Under the pieces are notes generated by a model, which searched no databases, was not told the origin of the DNA, and worked only from the letters and a program-made list of their open reading frames with translations. Positions 1-10,468 of a DNA stretch of 25,679 nt are shown here, piece after piece; position 1 is the first letter of the stretch; every line of letters begins with the position of its first letter. The DNA comes from Chromera velia (Eukaryota; Sar; Chromeraceae): contig JAHBMJ010003231.1 of assembly GCA_018398765.1 (NCBI GenBank), positions 145,447 to 171,125 on the forward strand, in the 5' to 3' direction. A program made the translations under genes and the position numbers.

Positions 1-913
1 CGCATGCACTCCATGCAAAATACAGAGCAGAGACACACACTTTAAATGGTGAGTGCCTCAAGTCGTCCCTTGTTTTTCAAAGCGGTTAAAATTGAAGCGT
101 TTGCAAAGTTCATGCATTTTTTTGGGGGCCTCAAGACGAGAAAACGCTCCTGCAGGCCTCAGAGGGCACACGTACTTGCAATTTTGATTTACTGCAAGGG
201 AGTGCGCGCGCGCTTTGCGCGCGGAAGAAATCCACCCATTCACCATGCAGAACGTGCACATACAGCCGAGACGAGCTATCCCAGAAACTCGATCATGCAT
301 GCAGTCATCGATGACTCATCATTTGAAAATCGGTATGAGTGGCTGTGTGTGCATATCGCTATATGACCAGCTTTATGATACTACAAGACACTTTTATGTT
401 ACATATATGCCTAGATATATACTGAAACTAAGTGAAACAACTGTATAAGAAACAATAAAGACAAACATATTGTGTATAAAGACCTATAAGCAGATTTGTA
501 TGCAGTCACTCGGAAACAGATCGAACAAATCTACCATCGCTCTCTCGCTAGAAGATAATACCCAGCATTGGGGTAGAAGGCCAATCCCCTAATCGAACAT
601 TAATCTACATAGGGCGGAACATATCAATCAATCAATAAAAAAAAATTAATCCAGGTAATAATCGTATTGTATCTTATCTTATAAAAACAGTACAGTTACT
701 ACTACAGTGTAAAATAAACATCACATGAAGATAATACCAGTGTGATTAAGATTCAGCTAAAATTTATTCTAACTTTGTAAAGTGTAACTTTAATAACAAT
801 TGTAAAACACTGACTTTAATAACGGTTTAACTGTCTAGTTTTTCTAAGTATCAACCACCTCTTCCTATTAGTAGCTACAACAACACTTCAGTTCTATTCT
901 TCTTCTCCTTTCT
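1..913. other. A/T-rich intergenic spacer
   Basis: No coding exon is supported here. Bases 1-350 are mixed composition with TGCATG-type palindromes; bases 400-900 are strongly A/T-rich, and the element actttaataac recurs near 787 and 813. The only open frames are short and lack coding character. The right part should hold the 3' UTR and polyadenylation region of the minus-strand gene ending at 914. Confidence 0.6.
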
Positions 914-2962
914 TTACTGCCACCCAGAGAAGCTCAGCCCTTCCAGCAGCTGCTTGAGCTTCTCTGCAGGGACGTCCCTCTCCTCTGCGAATTCGGACAA
1001 ATCGACAATTTTCTGTTCTCTAAACCGCCCACAAAGCACCCTCAAAGCTTCGCAACAAGGGTCGTCTGCAGCTTTCCAGTATGCTCTCACCATAGCCTCA
1101 GAGAGGCCCAGAGGCATATCAGCCCCCTCTCCTCCCTCAACAGCAACCTGACGGAACCAGAGGCGGGTCAACCTCCTCATAGTCTCTTTGTTGCGAACCG
1201 TCCCTAGGGCAACAAAACTCCTTTCCCCCCTCTCAAGCACTCTCACGATCACACGAACTGACTGATCCATTTCCTCAGGTACTTCCACTAATTCAAGATT
1301 TTTCTCCTGCAATCGGGCCAAATCGCCCGAGAACAAACGGACGGTCCAACGACGAGCGGAGGCGTCCCACTCTTCTAACGTTCCGTCACATCCGTTCATT
1401 GCCTTTCCCTTCTCACTCTGCAAACCAAAAATCTCCACCACATCTCCAAAATCAAATTCAGGCTCCGAGTCTGCTTTCTTCTGACTCGACTCACTGTTCG
1501 ATCCATTCACTCTACCTTTCTCCTCTTCCTTCCCCCCCCCTTCCCCTGCACTCCCACCATGTCCATTCCGATCATGAGAACTGTTCCCATTCATCATTGT
1601 CCCCCCCACACCCACACCCTTCCCAACACGCAAACGGAGACTCTCCCTAGTCGCGTATGGGGACCCTGAACCCCCCGCACTAGACGATGCCCCCCCCCCC
1701 ACCCCCAGGTTTCGGGGTTTGAGGAGAATCGGGTCCCCCCTGCCTTCCAGACGCACAGCGACACGGAGAGATTCACCACTCCCTTTCGTCACCCCTGTTG
1801 TCACCCCAACCTGCCCATTGACATCTCTCGACTTCAGTCCCCGCGCAGTCACACAAATCCCCTCCCCTCCCTTAAAGTTTCCAGCTGCAACAGCCAGAGC
1901 CCTGTCACGCAGCCCCTCTGCCCACTCAGAGACGGCCTTCTCCCCCGGACACAGACCCCCTCCCCACTGCCCTCCGAGGGCTGCTGCGTCCTCAACACTC
2001 AAAAGCCGGGGCGGGGCTGCTTCAAAGAAACAGAAGTAACGTGCAGACACAGATTCAGGGGGAGGGGAAAACTTCGGATCCCTACAGAGGGCAAACCCTC
2101 TGTCGCCTGTCGAGCCTTTGCTGCTGCTGGTCGTCCAGTTGAGGGGTGGGGTTTCAAAGACCTCAAGAGGCACTCGCTTGAATGTGCCTTCTGGGTCGGG
2201 TAGGTCACCCCGCAGAGAGGCGGGCACCTCAACAAATGACACCCCCTCTTGCTGATATTGAATAGCCGAAGGGTCAAAGTGCACCATTTTGTTCTCCGAC
2301 AGCACAAACCCCGCAACCCACCAATGAGGTCCAATGTCTCCCCCATCTTGGACAGAGGGAGAGAGAACGCTCTTCTGAAGAGAGGGGCGCTCCTGCTCAC
2401 ACATCTGTTGCCGTCTCTCTACGTTCGCTGCCCACCTATCTAAACCCATTTGTTCAATCAAAAAAGGCATCTTTTTCTTACACGTGGCAAACTTTTCGAT
2501 CGCTTTGTATGACTGGACAAGAGAGATGGAGGTCTTACCGGCAGGATGCAAAACAGAGAGCTCTTCCTCATCCCCCCCCTTTCCTTTCCCACCCCTGTGG
2601 ACTGATACGGCAGGCGCATAGACCACAGTGAGGTCTTGAAGCTCTCCCCCTTTGTGAGTGAAGATCACACCATCATCACAGAGAAGCTTCACAGCTCTTG
2701 CCAAGGAAATCACAAGCTCGTCGGAGGTGCTGCCAAGGCTGAACTGCCAGTATGCCTTCTCCAGAGCCTCCTTTCCCCTCTTGTCTCCTTCAAAGAAAGA
2801 TGAGATGTCCTTCCCTTCAAATGGACTCTCCGTTACAGTGTAGCTTGACCCCTTCACGTGTTTCACTTTTCGAAATCCGTGAATGGAAGAAGAACGGGCG
2901 TGGGACTCAAACCACTCCGAAAAAACGGCAACAAATTGTGAAAACTCAAGACGCACCCCCAT
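914..2962 (-). CDS. Uncharacterised protein with two domain-like repeats
   Basis: This is an uninterrupted minus-strand reading frame of about 682 residues from the ATG at 2962 to the TAA at 914. I do not recognise the family. The N-terminal third has a globular look: SQFVAVFSEWFESHAR near the start, then a helix-like stretch SLARAVKLLCDDG. A motif IGPHWWVAGFVLSENKMVHF, followed by DPSA, lies at about residues 211-233. Two related elements follow at residues 366-419 (bases 1706-1867) and 504-560 (bases 1283-1453). Both read roughly V-x(4)-GL-x-S-x(3-6)-NG-x(2)-G, then VRL, G, L and NL. They flank a Gly/Ser/Asn-rich linker. The C-terminus (PAEKLKQLLEGLSFSGWQ) looks helical. The frame stays open to about 3103 without an ATG. 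A strong acceptor (gccgtttttttttcag, intron end at 3017) sits just upstream in phase 0, so the real exon may start at 3016 and be joined to an upstream exon. Confidence 0.7.
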   Translation of the reverse strand: MGVRLEFSQFVAVFSEWFESHARSSSIHGFRKVKHVKGSSYTVTESPFEGKDISSFFEGDKRGKEALEKAYWQFSLGSTSDELVISLARAVKLLCDDGVIFTHKGGELQDLTVVYAPAVSVHRGGKGKGGDEEELSVLHPAGKTSISLVQSYKAIEKFATCKKKMPFLIEQMGLDRWAANVERRQQMCEQERPSLQKSVLSPSVQDGGDIGPHWWVAGFVLSENKMVHFDPSAIQYQQEGVSFVEVPASLRGDLPDPEGTFKRVPLEVFETPPLNWTTSSSKGSTGDRGFALCRDPKFSPPPESVSARYFCFFEAAPPRLLSVEDAAALGGQWGGGLCPGEKAVSEWAEGLRDRALAVAAGNFKGGEGICVTARGLKSRDVNGQVGVTTGVTKGSGESLRVAVRLEGRGDPILLKPRNLGVGGGASSSAGGSGSPYATRESLRLRVGKGVGVGGTMMNGNSSHDRNGHGGSAGEGGGKEEEKGRVNGSNSESSQKKADSEPEFDFGDVVEIFGLQSEKGKAMNGCDGTLEEWDASARRWTVRLFSGDLARLQEKNLELVEVPEEMDQSVRVIVRVLERGERSFVALGTVRNKETMRRLTRLWFRQVAVEGGEGADMPLGLSEAMVRAYWKAADDPCCEALRVLCGRFREQKIVDLSEFAEERDVPAEKLKQLLEGLSFSGWQ

Positions 2963-4343
2963 CTTCTCCACGTGATTGGATTCTGTGGATCTGTTTTTCC
3001 TTGGAGACGGCACTGTCTGAAAAAAAAACGGCAGAGGTTTCGTCTGACGCAATTTCTCAGGTTTCACTGTATGAAAGCGGTATTGATATGCATGGAATAC
3101 CACCTCTCAAGACCTGCAAAAGAAACGGTGGAGGGGAAGAGGCTGGGTCGTTTCATGCGACAAACATCTACGCCGACAATCGCCGACATCGCCGATCGCA
3201 AACAAACCCAAACCTCAACCCAGGCTTTTTTTTTTTGAACCACTTTTTTGATCCCGGCCGGCTGTACGGCCATCATTGTACAAGGCCGGACTGGCGGTCC
3301 CTTGCGGGCCGACGCGTGGCTACCCCTATAGCTGCCCCAGAAAATCCGAAATAATCCGAAGGTCATCCCAATACATCCCAAGTAATCCCGAACAATGATG
3401 ATCAGAAATAATACACTTGATGGCGACTGGGAGTCGCTTTGGGACTCAGACTGGGGGTGAATAGAAAGGTTTTTTCTAGGGTTTTTTCGTATTTGAAGTA
3501 GTTTGAAAGGTATTGAAAGGACTCGTGTATTAATGTGTATACAATCACATAAACTAACATAAACAATTAAAAACAGAATTAAACGGAATACATTTTTTCT
3601 ACATATTAGATAACTAGTAGTAGATCACGGGAGACATGCAGAACCTAAATCTAATCATATGTTATCAACGGGGATTCGTCGAGCGACAACCTCAACAAAT
3701 TAAGTAAGACACTAGGTAAGACAAAAGAACGTTGAGGAATATCGAGGGAGGACTATTCCTGGATATAATATAGTACGTACGATGGTAGGATAGATGGTAG
3801 TTCGATGTTAATGGTATATTAATGGTTTACTTTTTTTTTTTTCATGGCGTCAACTAAAAAAAAAACGAATACACATATCTTAATATATTTTATCTAAATA
3901 ACTTATTATTCAAACATAAATGCAAACATCTGTGGAAGCAAATATTGAATACCGTTATACCAATATGCAATATATTTTTTTAATAAACAAGACTGCAAAC
4001 ATACCTTACATATACAAATCAATAAAAATCTAGATAAAAATTGTACGAGGCAGGTTTATATACACTAGATCATTGAGATTAATGCAGTGAAGTCAATTAA
4101 ATGGCCACCCAATCGAATTCTTTCCTGGCATGCACCCATCTCCTTCCTCAATAGATGCAGTTTAAACGACCATTTGAGTTTTTATCGCACTAGCTTCCGC
4201 ATAAAAATACACACCATGCATGCATCACGAATCATGCATCTCCGTAAGCTGGGGAACCAGAAGCTTGCATACGACTGCTGGTCTCTTTCGTTCTCCCTTC
4301 CATCCGCCAACCAGAGCCGAGGACCAGACTTAGGAACATTCAT
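2963..4343. other. Upstream spacer of the 914-2962 gene, mostly A/T-rich
   Basis: The stretch holds the probable 5' flank of the minus-strand gene. Around 3250-3330 there is a short GC-rich patch with a small inverted repeat (GGCCG, loop GCTGTA, CGGCC). It is followed by near-repeats of the type taatccga, tacatccca and taatcccga at 3345-3395. From 3400 to 4080 it is A/T-rich with poly-A/T runs. I see no convincing exon. The ORF at 4087-4488 on the plus strand lacks coding character. Confidence 0.5.
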
Positions 4344-4650
4344 TCATCCCTCCACCAGACAGACGTACAGCCCTCTCTGCCCAACGGATTCCCCCCCCTC
4401 CTCTCCCGGCTGGCTCCGTCGTCTTCTCAAACTGCTCTTTCCTTCTGGCTGTGCCCACTCAATCGACGACCTCCTCACGAACATGTAGACACTGATTGAG
4501 CGAAGGGAGGAGGAACTGCAACAGTCAGACTCGGTCAGACCTTCCACCCAAGTACTTACTTGTTCTTCCCTGGAAGGAACAAAGACATCAATTAATCTTC
4601 TTACCGACCGCAGTACAAAAAGAGTTCTGTCACTTTCTGAGATGAAGGAC
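4344..4650 (-). CDS. Tentative exons of a minus-strand gene with tiny introns
   Basis: Three segments form a phase-compatible chain on the minus strand. Exon 4605-4650 (46 bases) reads PSSQKVTELFLYCGR. A 35-base GTAAGA...TTCCAG interval follows, then a 10-base exon 4560-4569, a 44-base GTAAGT...TTGCAG interval, and exon 4344-4515 ending in TGA. The last exon reads SSSLRSISVYMFVRRSSIEW and then a basic/acidic tail. An upstream GTGAGC...CTCCCAG interval (4651-4738) precedes the first exon. The splice motifs are good but the introns are much smaller than elsewhere in the window, no start codon was found, and I recognise no family. It could be chance, a non-coding transcript, or 5' exons of the 914-2962 gene. 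Confidence 0.22.
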
Positions 4651-4738
4651 CTGGGAGTAGAGATTGAGTTGAGTCAGGCAGGCACGCAGACAGGCAGACA
4701 GTGATGAAGAAAGAAGCACGACTGACTTGGATGCTCAC

Positions 4739-7700
4739 CCTCCGGCCAAAAGACAGAAAACCAATTCCGAATTACCTGCCACCGTCACGTCAAATTCGGT
4801 GCCCCTTCAGTGAAGAGACGGTTTTCTTTTCCCTCCCTCGTTTTCCTTGCTTGTAGACAGACGGGTTGACAAAATACAGAGGCAGAGTGGAGAGAGAAAG
4901 AGGAAGGGACAACGGTCTTTCGAGTTGCCGTTCATTCATTCATCCATTCACTCATTCATTCATTCATCCATCAATTCATTCATTGATTCATTCACCGAGT
5001 CAACCCGTCATTCAGTCAGAACCACTCTGGCGGTACAGCGGGGAAGGACGTGCCACGGCAGGTCACCATAGTCTCTCTCTCCCATGCTTCCTTCCTTCCT
5101 TCCATACTGCCCGCCCTCCCGCATCCTTCCTTCGTCCTCCCCGCCCAGCCGTCTTTCAAGCATTCAAATTGTGCAGACCGACACATCCAGCTTTCAAGCC
5201 CGCACGCAAGCGGAGTGGGCAGCCAACAGAGGCTCGGGAGGGAAAAGTGGTAGACATGAATGTACTTCTTTCCTTCCTTCCTTCATGTCCGCCTCTCTGT
5301 GCCCTCGACTTGAGCAAAAGAGAAGGGAGAGGAACTCAGCCAAGTGAAACGGCCGGACTGCAGTGGATTGATAAGAGTCGAGGTGCAGACAGGCATGCAC
5401 CCTTCTTCGTCTTCTTTAACTGCACATAATTCTCTGCAGGTGCCTCCCTCTTTCCATCTCTTTTGTCTGCCAGTCACAAAAGGGATGCGGAGCCGCACCC
5501 CTGCTGAAGAGACGGAAGAAAAGTAGAACAAACAAAAGATTTTGAACTACGTCCGAAAAGAGGGAGAAACAAGATGTTTAGGCAGACGCGCAGAGCAGAG
5601 GAAATCGGGTACCGACTGTCCTTCCTTCTTCTACGGTGAAAAGGCCCAAGAGGGGGCACTTTCTTTTTCTTCTTTCTGTCCCCCACCACCGACATGCAGC
5701 CAGCAACTCCACCTGCACACTTTCTTTTTTTCTTTCGGTCTTGTGTTTCATTCACAAAAAGTACCGACCGAATCCTGATTTCTCTAGAAAGCTGTGTGTC
5801 AGACAATTTCTCGTCGGAATGAACTGCCCACTTCCTTCTTTTCTTTCTCCCTCCGAGTTCAGTAAGTCAAGTAGGTATTTGCAGTAGCGACACAGAGAGC
5901 TTCATGATCTTTCCTCAGTCTTCTATTCACAATGAGCTCCTTTTCTGCTTTCGCCGCCCCTCTGCTTCCCTATAGGTGGATGCAAACTCCCAGTTTTGTC
6001 TGTCTGCGGTCTGTTTCCTCACTCTTTCCTCCGTCCTGTCCCTCCCTTTCTCTTTCGTTCCACTGTCTTCCTTCGAACGCCCTCGACCCTTTTTCTTCCT
6101 TTCTCCAGTCTGCGTCTGACAGGAAGATGAAAAGACGCATAATTAATGGAATGGGGCTTTGGAGTTTCTTTCTTTTTGCAAATACTTCTCTCTCGTACAT
6201 CTCGCGTTCTTTCATTTAAATAATTTGGACCCACGCCTGTCTCCCCATCCATCCGCAAATTTCTGCAGCCTGTCTCTCCTTCCTTCCTTTTCCCTCTTCC
6301 TATTCTTTTCTCTCTCTTTTCGCGATTGAAAGGAAGAGGCGCATCTCCTGCTTGCCAGCTCTCTACAAGTACACCGTCCCCACCATCCAACAGCGAGACT
6401 GAAGGGGAAAACAAGGACAGACAGACAGACAGACCGGCCCCGAGCAGACAGACAGGAGGAATAAAGCGTCTGCACATCCCGCGGGGTACTCAGCACCTTC
6501 AAAGACTCTCTCTCTCTTTCTCTTTCTTGCCTCACTCGTCGCGCACGCTCCCAAGAAACAAAAGGGAAGGCCCATAAAGGCCAACAAAGAAAAAGGCTGA
6601 CGAGGGAGTATGGAAGCGTGCGCGCACGGGTAAGTAGCAATGCACTGCATGAATTGATTGTCTTTTCTCTAACGCTCTCTCCTTTGCTATCCCTCTCTCT
6701 CTCCCTCTCTTTGTCCAAACTCTCAGAGAGAGCTTGGTGACAAAAGAGTGCTGGACACAACCAGGTGCCTGGCAAGAAAGGACTGGCGGGAGGGATGAAC
6801 AGAAGGAAGAAAGAAAAAGAGGGAAGGAAGGAGAGAGCCCACAGAAAGAAAGAATCAAGTACAGATTTGCGATCCATCACTTCATTGAGGAGATACTCTC
6901 CCCTCCCCTTTTCTTTCACTCTATCAAGCAGGCAGCTAGCTTCCTCCCTCTTCTTTTCTCTTCTCTTCTTTGCACGTACAGCAATGCTGTTGTTGCATAT
7001 GAATCTGAATCAGACGGGCAGCTAGACGGATCGAGACAACTTGCTGAAGAGGGGGCAACAAGTCATCGAAGGAACTGAAGGGCATAACATTCATTTATTT
7101 CAATCAGTTGTCAGTCGGTCAGTCACTCTGTCTGCCTGTGCAAAGACAGTGCGCGATCGAATGAAGACGTCTCTGTGCACTCCAGAAATCACAAAGAAGA
7201 AGAAAGTCCTTCGCCCCGCTCTTTCCCCCCGCCTTCTCATTCTCCTTCACTCTGTCTCGGCAGCTCCCGAGACAAGACAAGACTTAATGTTAGATATTTA
7301 TGTCGTCCTTCCTGTATTGTGCCAGCGTCAAGCCGATGACTGGGGACATGAATAATCTGTTTCAAGGTGAAAGGGTGTGTGGAAGAAAGAGCTTACACCT
7401 CTGCACCCCTCTCCTGGTCCTCCCGTAAACGGACCCTTCTATTCAACCAAGCAAGAGGGAAGCAAGCAAGCAAGGAAGGAAGAAAAACGTCCCACTCAAT
7501 TCAATCGCCGACGCGACACGGTCAAAACAGCGCTTTTCTTCCTCCTGCTACTTCGATGCTGTAAAGCAAACTTCTATCGGTCTAAGGGCAAAAAAGATAA
7601 GAAAGGGAAGTGCAAGGGTGCAATTTCACTTCCTGCAATGACTTCCACCGCCCCCCTTGCCATCGTTTCTGTGCTCTGTCCTGTAGAATGAGTGAAGGGA

Positions 7701-8156
7701 GAAGCGGCACAACTGCCAACGAGGTCCCTTCCCCGCATGAATAAACAAATGGATGGACAGGAGGGCATCACTTCGTCATTCTAGCAAACCGCGACACAAC
7801 ATGCATTCACACAATGAAAGAAAGCCTTTGACTGAGAGACAGCAGGAAGACAAGAGTCGATTTGTCCACCATCCACCCTAAGACTCCAGTTCCTTCCTTC
7901 CTTCTTTTCTGATCCTCTTCTTTCCTTTTCCACTCATCAAGGTCTTCGTCATACGAGGGAGGGAGGAAAAAAAGAGAGAGAGAGAGCGTGCCAGAGAAGG
8001 AGAAAAACGGAACCGAGATTCTCGCCCCTTGAAGCTATCGAGAAGAACCGCCGAGAGGAGAACAGATAGAACGGTAAAACCCGGTCCCTCATCTTGTCTT
8101 TCCCTTTCCCCTCTTTTTTCTTCTCTTCTCTTGTGCCCTCCTCTCCTTCTCACTTC
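4739..8156. other. Low-complexity intergenic region
   Basis: No firm gene. From about 4.8 to 6.6 kb the plus strand is pyrimidine-rich (CCTT, ATTC and TCTCT tracts), which in this window is typical of introns transcribed left to right. From 6.7 to 8.1 kb purine-rich and pyrimidine-rich blocks alternate. Weak exon-like segments on the plus strand lie at about 5026-5067, 5177-5252 and 5474-5525 (see findings). The open frames in this region are low-complexity Ser/Arg/Lys/Leu strings created by simple repeats. Confidence 0.5.
4928..4998. repeat. Degenerate ATTC tetranucleotide repeat
   Basis: The plus strand reads as repeated CATTCATT/CATCCATT/CATTGATT units over about 70 bases. Confidence 0.85.
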
Positions 8157-10468
8157 TCACTCGTCGTCGTCCAACCACGTCAGGTCCCACCCAGCCACAG
8201 GGGAAGCAGCGGGGACCATGCCATCTTGCCCCTCCGAGTCCCCCATCTCCACACGCGCTCCCACACCCACACCCAAATCATGCGACTCAGATGAGATCAC
8301 TACGTCACTCCCGACAGCGTCAACCCCCAAGAAATCAACACCCCGCCCCCCAGCCACGTCCCATGCAAAGTCTCCCCCACCCCCCTGCCGTTCTGATGAC
8401 TCGCCATAATCTGTACTCGCATGCAGAGTGCTGTCTGCTTTCATCGGCGGTCTTCCGTGTTGTTGCTGAAGGTAGTGCGGGAAGGACGGGGGAAGGAGAC
8501 TGCCTGACGGCTCGACGTCACCTTCTGTGTCGACGCCAAAAATCGGGTCCTGCGGGGGGGTGAGGGTCGCTTCACCCTCCTCCGTTTCGGATGTGGTCCC
8601 GGAGTGGAGTGCTGCTAGAATCAGTTTCTGGGTGATGGAATCACAAGACGCCCTCAACAGCTTGTCCCCTTCAGCATGGCCTCCATGCACGGATTCAGAC
8701 TCTACTGGACAGACGGAGGAAATGTCTAGGAGGGTCTTGTCAGCTCCTTCCGGCTCTGCAGATGCAGAGGCAGATGGAGGGGGAAAGGGCATGGATGATA
8801 TCGAGACAGCTCGGGGCATGCGGGTGTTGGTTGTGTCATTCTCAAAAGACGAGGCAACCAGAGGCAACCCCTCCTCAGCTGCAGGGGGGATCTCTCCGTC
8901 TCCGTCCTCCAACCGTATGGGGACGCCCACAGGATGGGGCAAGCTTCCCCCTTCGTTTACTGCTGGGTCATTTGCAGCAGCATGGTACATTCGCAAACTA
9001 AAGGACTCTGCGAGACCGTTAGTCGGGATGTCTTTTTGTGGATGGAAACTTTGAGTCCCCTCTTCCGTTCTCCCTTCACCCGTATCGGTTGTGAGGGGAT
9101 TCTCGGTCAGAGCAGTGTTTTCCTCTTTTCCTCCTGCTGTGGGGATGGGGCTGTGGCCAGCCCCCTCTGTCTGAGTCTCCCCCCCCTCAATAGACCCTTT
9201 CGGGGGGTTGAGGGTAAGGGGAGACTCTTCTATTCTGTCGGACGGGGCAGGTTCTGTTTTTTGGTCCTCTGAGTGGAAAGGTGGGGTGTCAGACGGGATG
9301 CTGGTCGTCGCGTTGGAAATCCTGTTCAAAATACGCATGGATGATGTCTGTGATTCTTCGGGTGTGCATTCTGTGGGTTTCACGTAAATGTCTGTGTCTT
9401 CACCCACTCTCACTGCGATGGTTTCCGCCTCCTGCAATTTCCCTTCTTTGCTGCCTGATGCTGCTACTGCTGCTGTGATTCTTTCCCCTTTGGTCTGAAT
9501 GGTCTCTGCCGAGATTCCTGGGCGTTTCTCTTTCTCCTTATCTGTGCCCCTCTCCTTCTGTTGACTCTCCTTGGCGTCCTTTTCCTTTTCTTTCTCCTTC
9601 TCCTTCTCAGACAGGGAAGCCGGGAGCGCACCGCGCAGAAAGGCAGTCAAAGGAAGCGAGTGGGAGGGCTCAGGACGACCCCCTCTCCCCCCCCCCTCAC
9701 CCCTGGAGTGATGGTGATGGTGTGACGCTTCTCTTTCTCTCTCTCTTCCACCTTCATACCGATCACGCCCCCGACCATACCCATACCCATACCCACCGTA
9801 CTCCCGCTCCCCCCTCATAATTTCACCGTTGGGCTCTCGGAACATTCTCTCCCCTGAATGAGAAGATGAATGCTCCCCCCGCTCCCGCTGATCCAAATCA
9901 CCCCCCCCACCCCGATACGCCCCAGACGACGAAGAAGAAGAAACTCCACGCCCCTGCCCACGACCCCCAGATGGACCCTGCCCCCCGGCGCCTCCGTTCA
10001 TCTGAACGCTTCCTGCTGATGTTGACGTTGCGCCACTAATGCTCTGACTGAGCGGAGGGAACAAGGAGGAATCTGCAGAACCCGGCGGCAGCGCAAACTC
10101 TGTCTTGCTATTCGGGGTACCCTGCCCGCTCTCAGGCAACCCCCTTTGAGGTCCCCTTGGACCATTCACGTGGCTGCCGGGGCCATTACCCCCCGACCCA
10201 GACCGGGCCGCTGCGGCGGCACCATTGACAGCAACTCGCAGGCTCTCTGCGGGAGTGGGTGCGAACGCGCTCTCTCTTTGCTGCTGTGCGTAATGAGAAG
10301 GCGTGTTTCCTTGCTGGTGTTTGTGATTGTAGGGAGAAGAGGCGGCAGAGTGAGTGTGGGAGTGAAAATGCGGATGGTTGGCGTTGACGTCCATGGGGGA
10401 GCGCGCCACAGAGGACGCTGCCGGAGATGCTTCGTCGAGGGGGGAGGCGGGTAGGGAACCCCCCTCAA
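8157..10468 (-). other. Exon 12: long disordered, low-complexity tail
   Basis: This single exon encodes about 770 residues of biased composition. In order there are His/Gln/Ser/Pro-rich text, Gly/Ser-rich text, and an RG/YG-rich block with a run of five His (about bases 9690-9810, GYGYGRGRDRYEGG). A Lys/Glu block follows (about 9520-9612, SEKEKEKEKEKDAKE), and then a long Thr/Glu/Pro/Ser-rich stretch. The protein ends GWDLTWLDDDE at a TGA. The acceptor is ccatgcatgcag just before 10468, entered in phase 1. The frame also runs upstream to ATGs at 10478 and 10616, so a separate intronless gene starting there is the alternative; the phase-consistent splice favours joining it to exon 11. Confidence 0.65.

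Noticed and set aside
4087-4488. 133-residue plus-strand frame
   Set aside because: No coding texture; its right half overlaps the minus-strand exon-like segment 4344-4515.
6212-6919. 235-residue minus-strand frame
   Set aside because: It starts and runs in simple-repeat DNA (Ser/Phe/Leu and Arg/Glu strings) with no coding texture or splice support.
8029-9054. Plus-strand open frames at 8029-8409 and 8527-9054
   Set aside because: They are antisense shadows of, or overlap, exon 12, with Ser/Pro-biased text.
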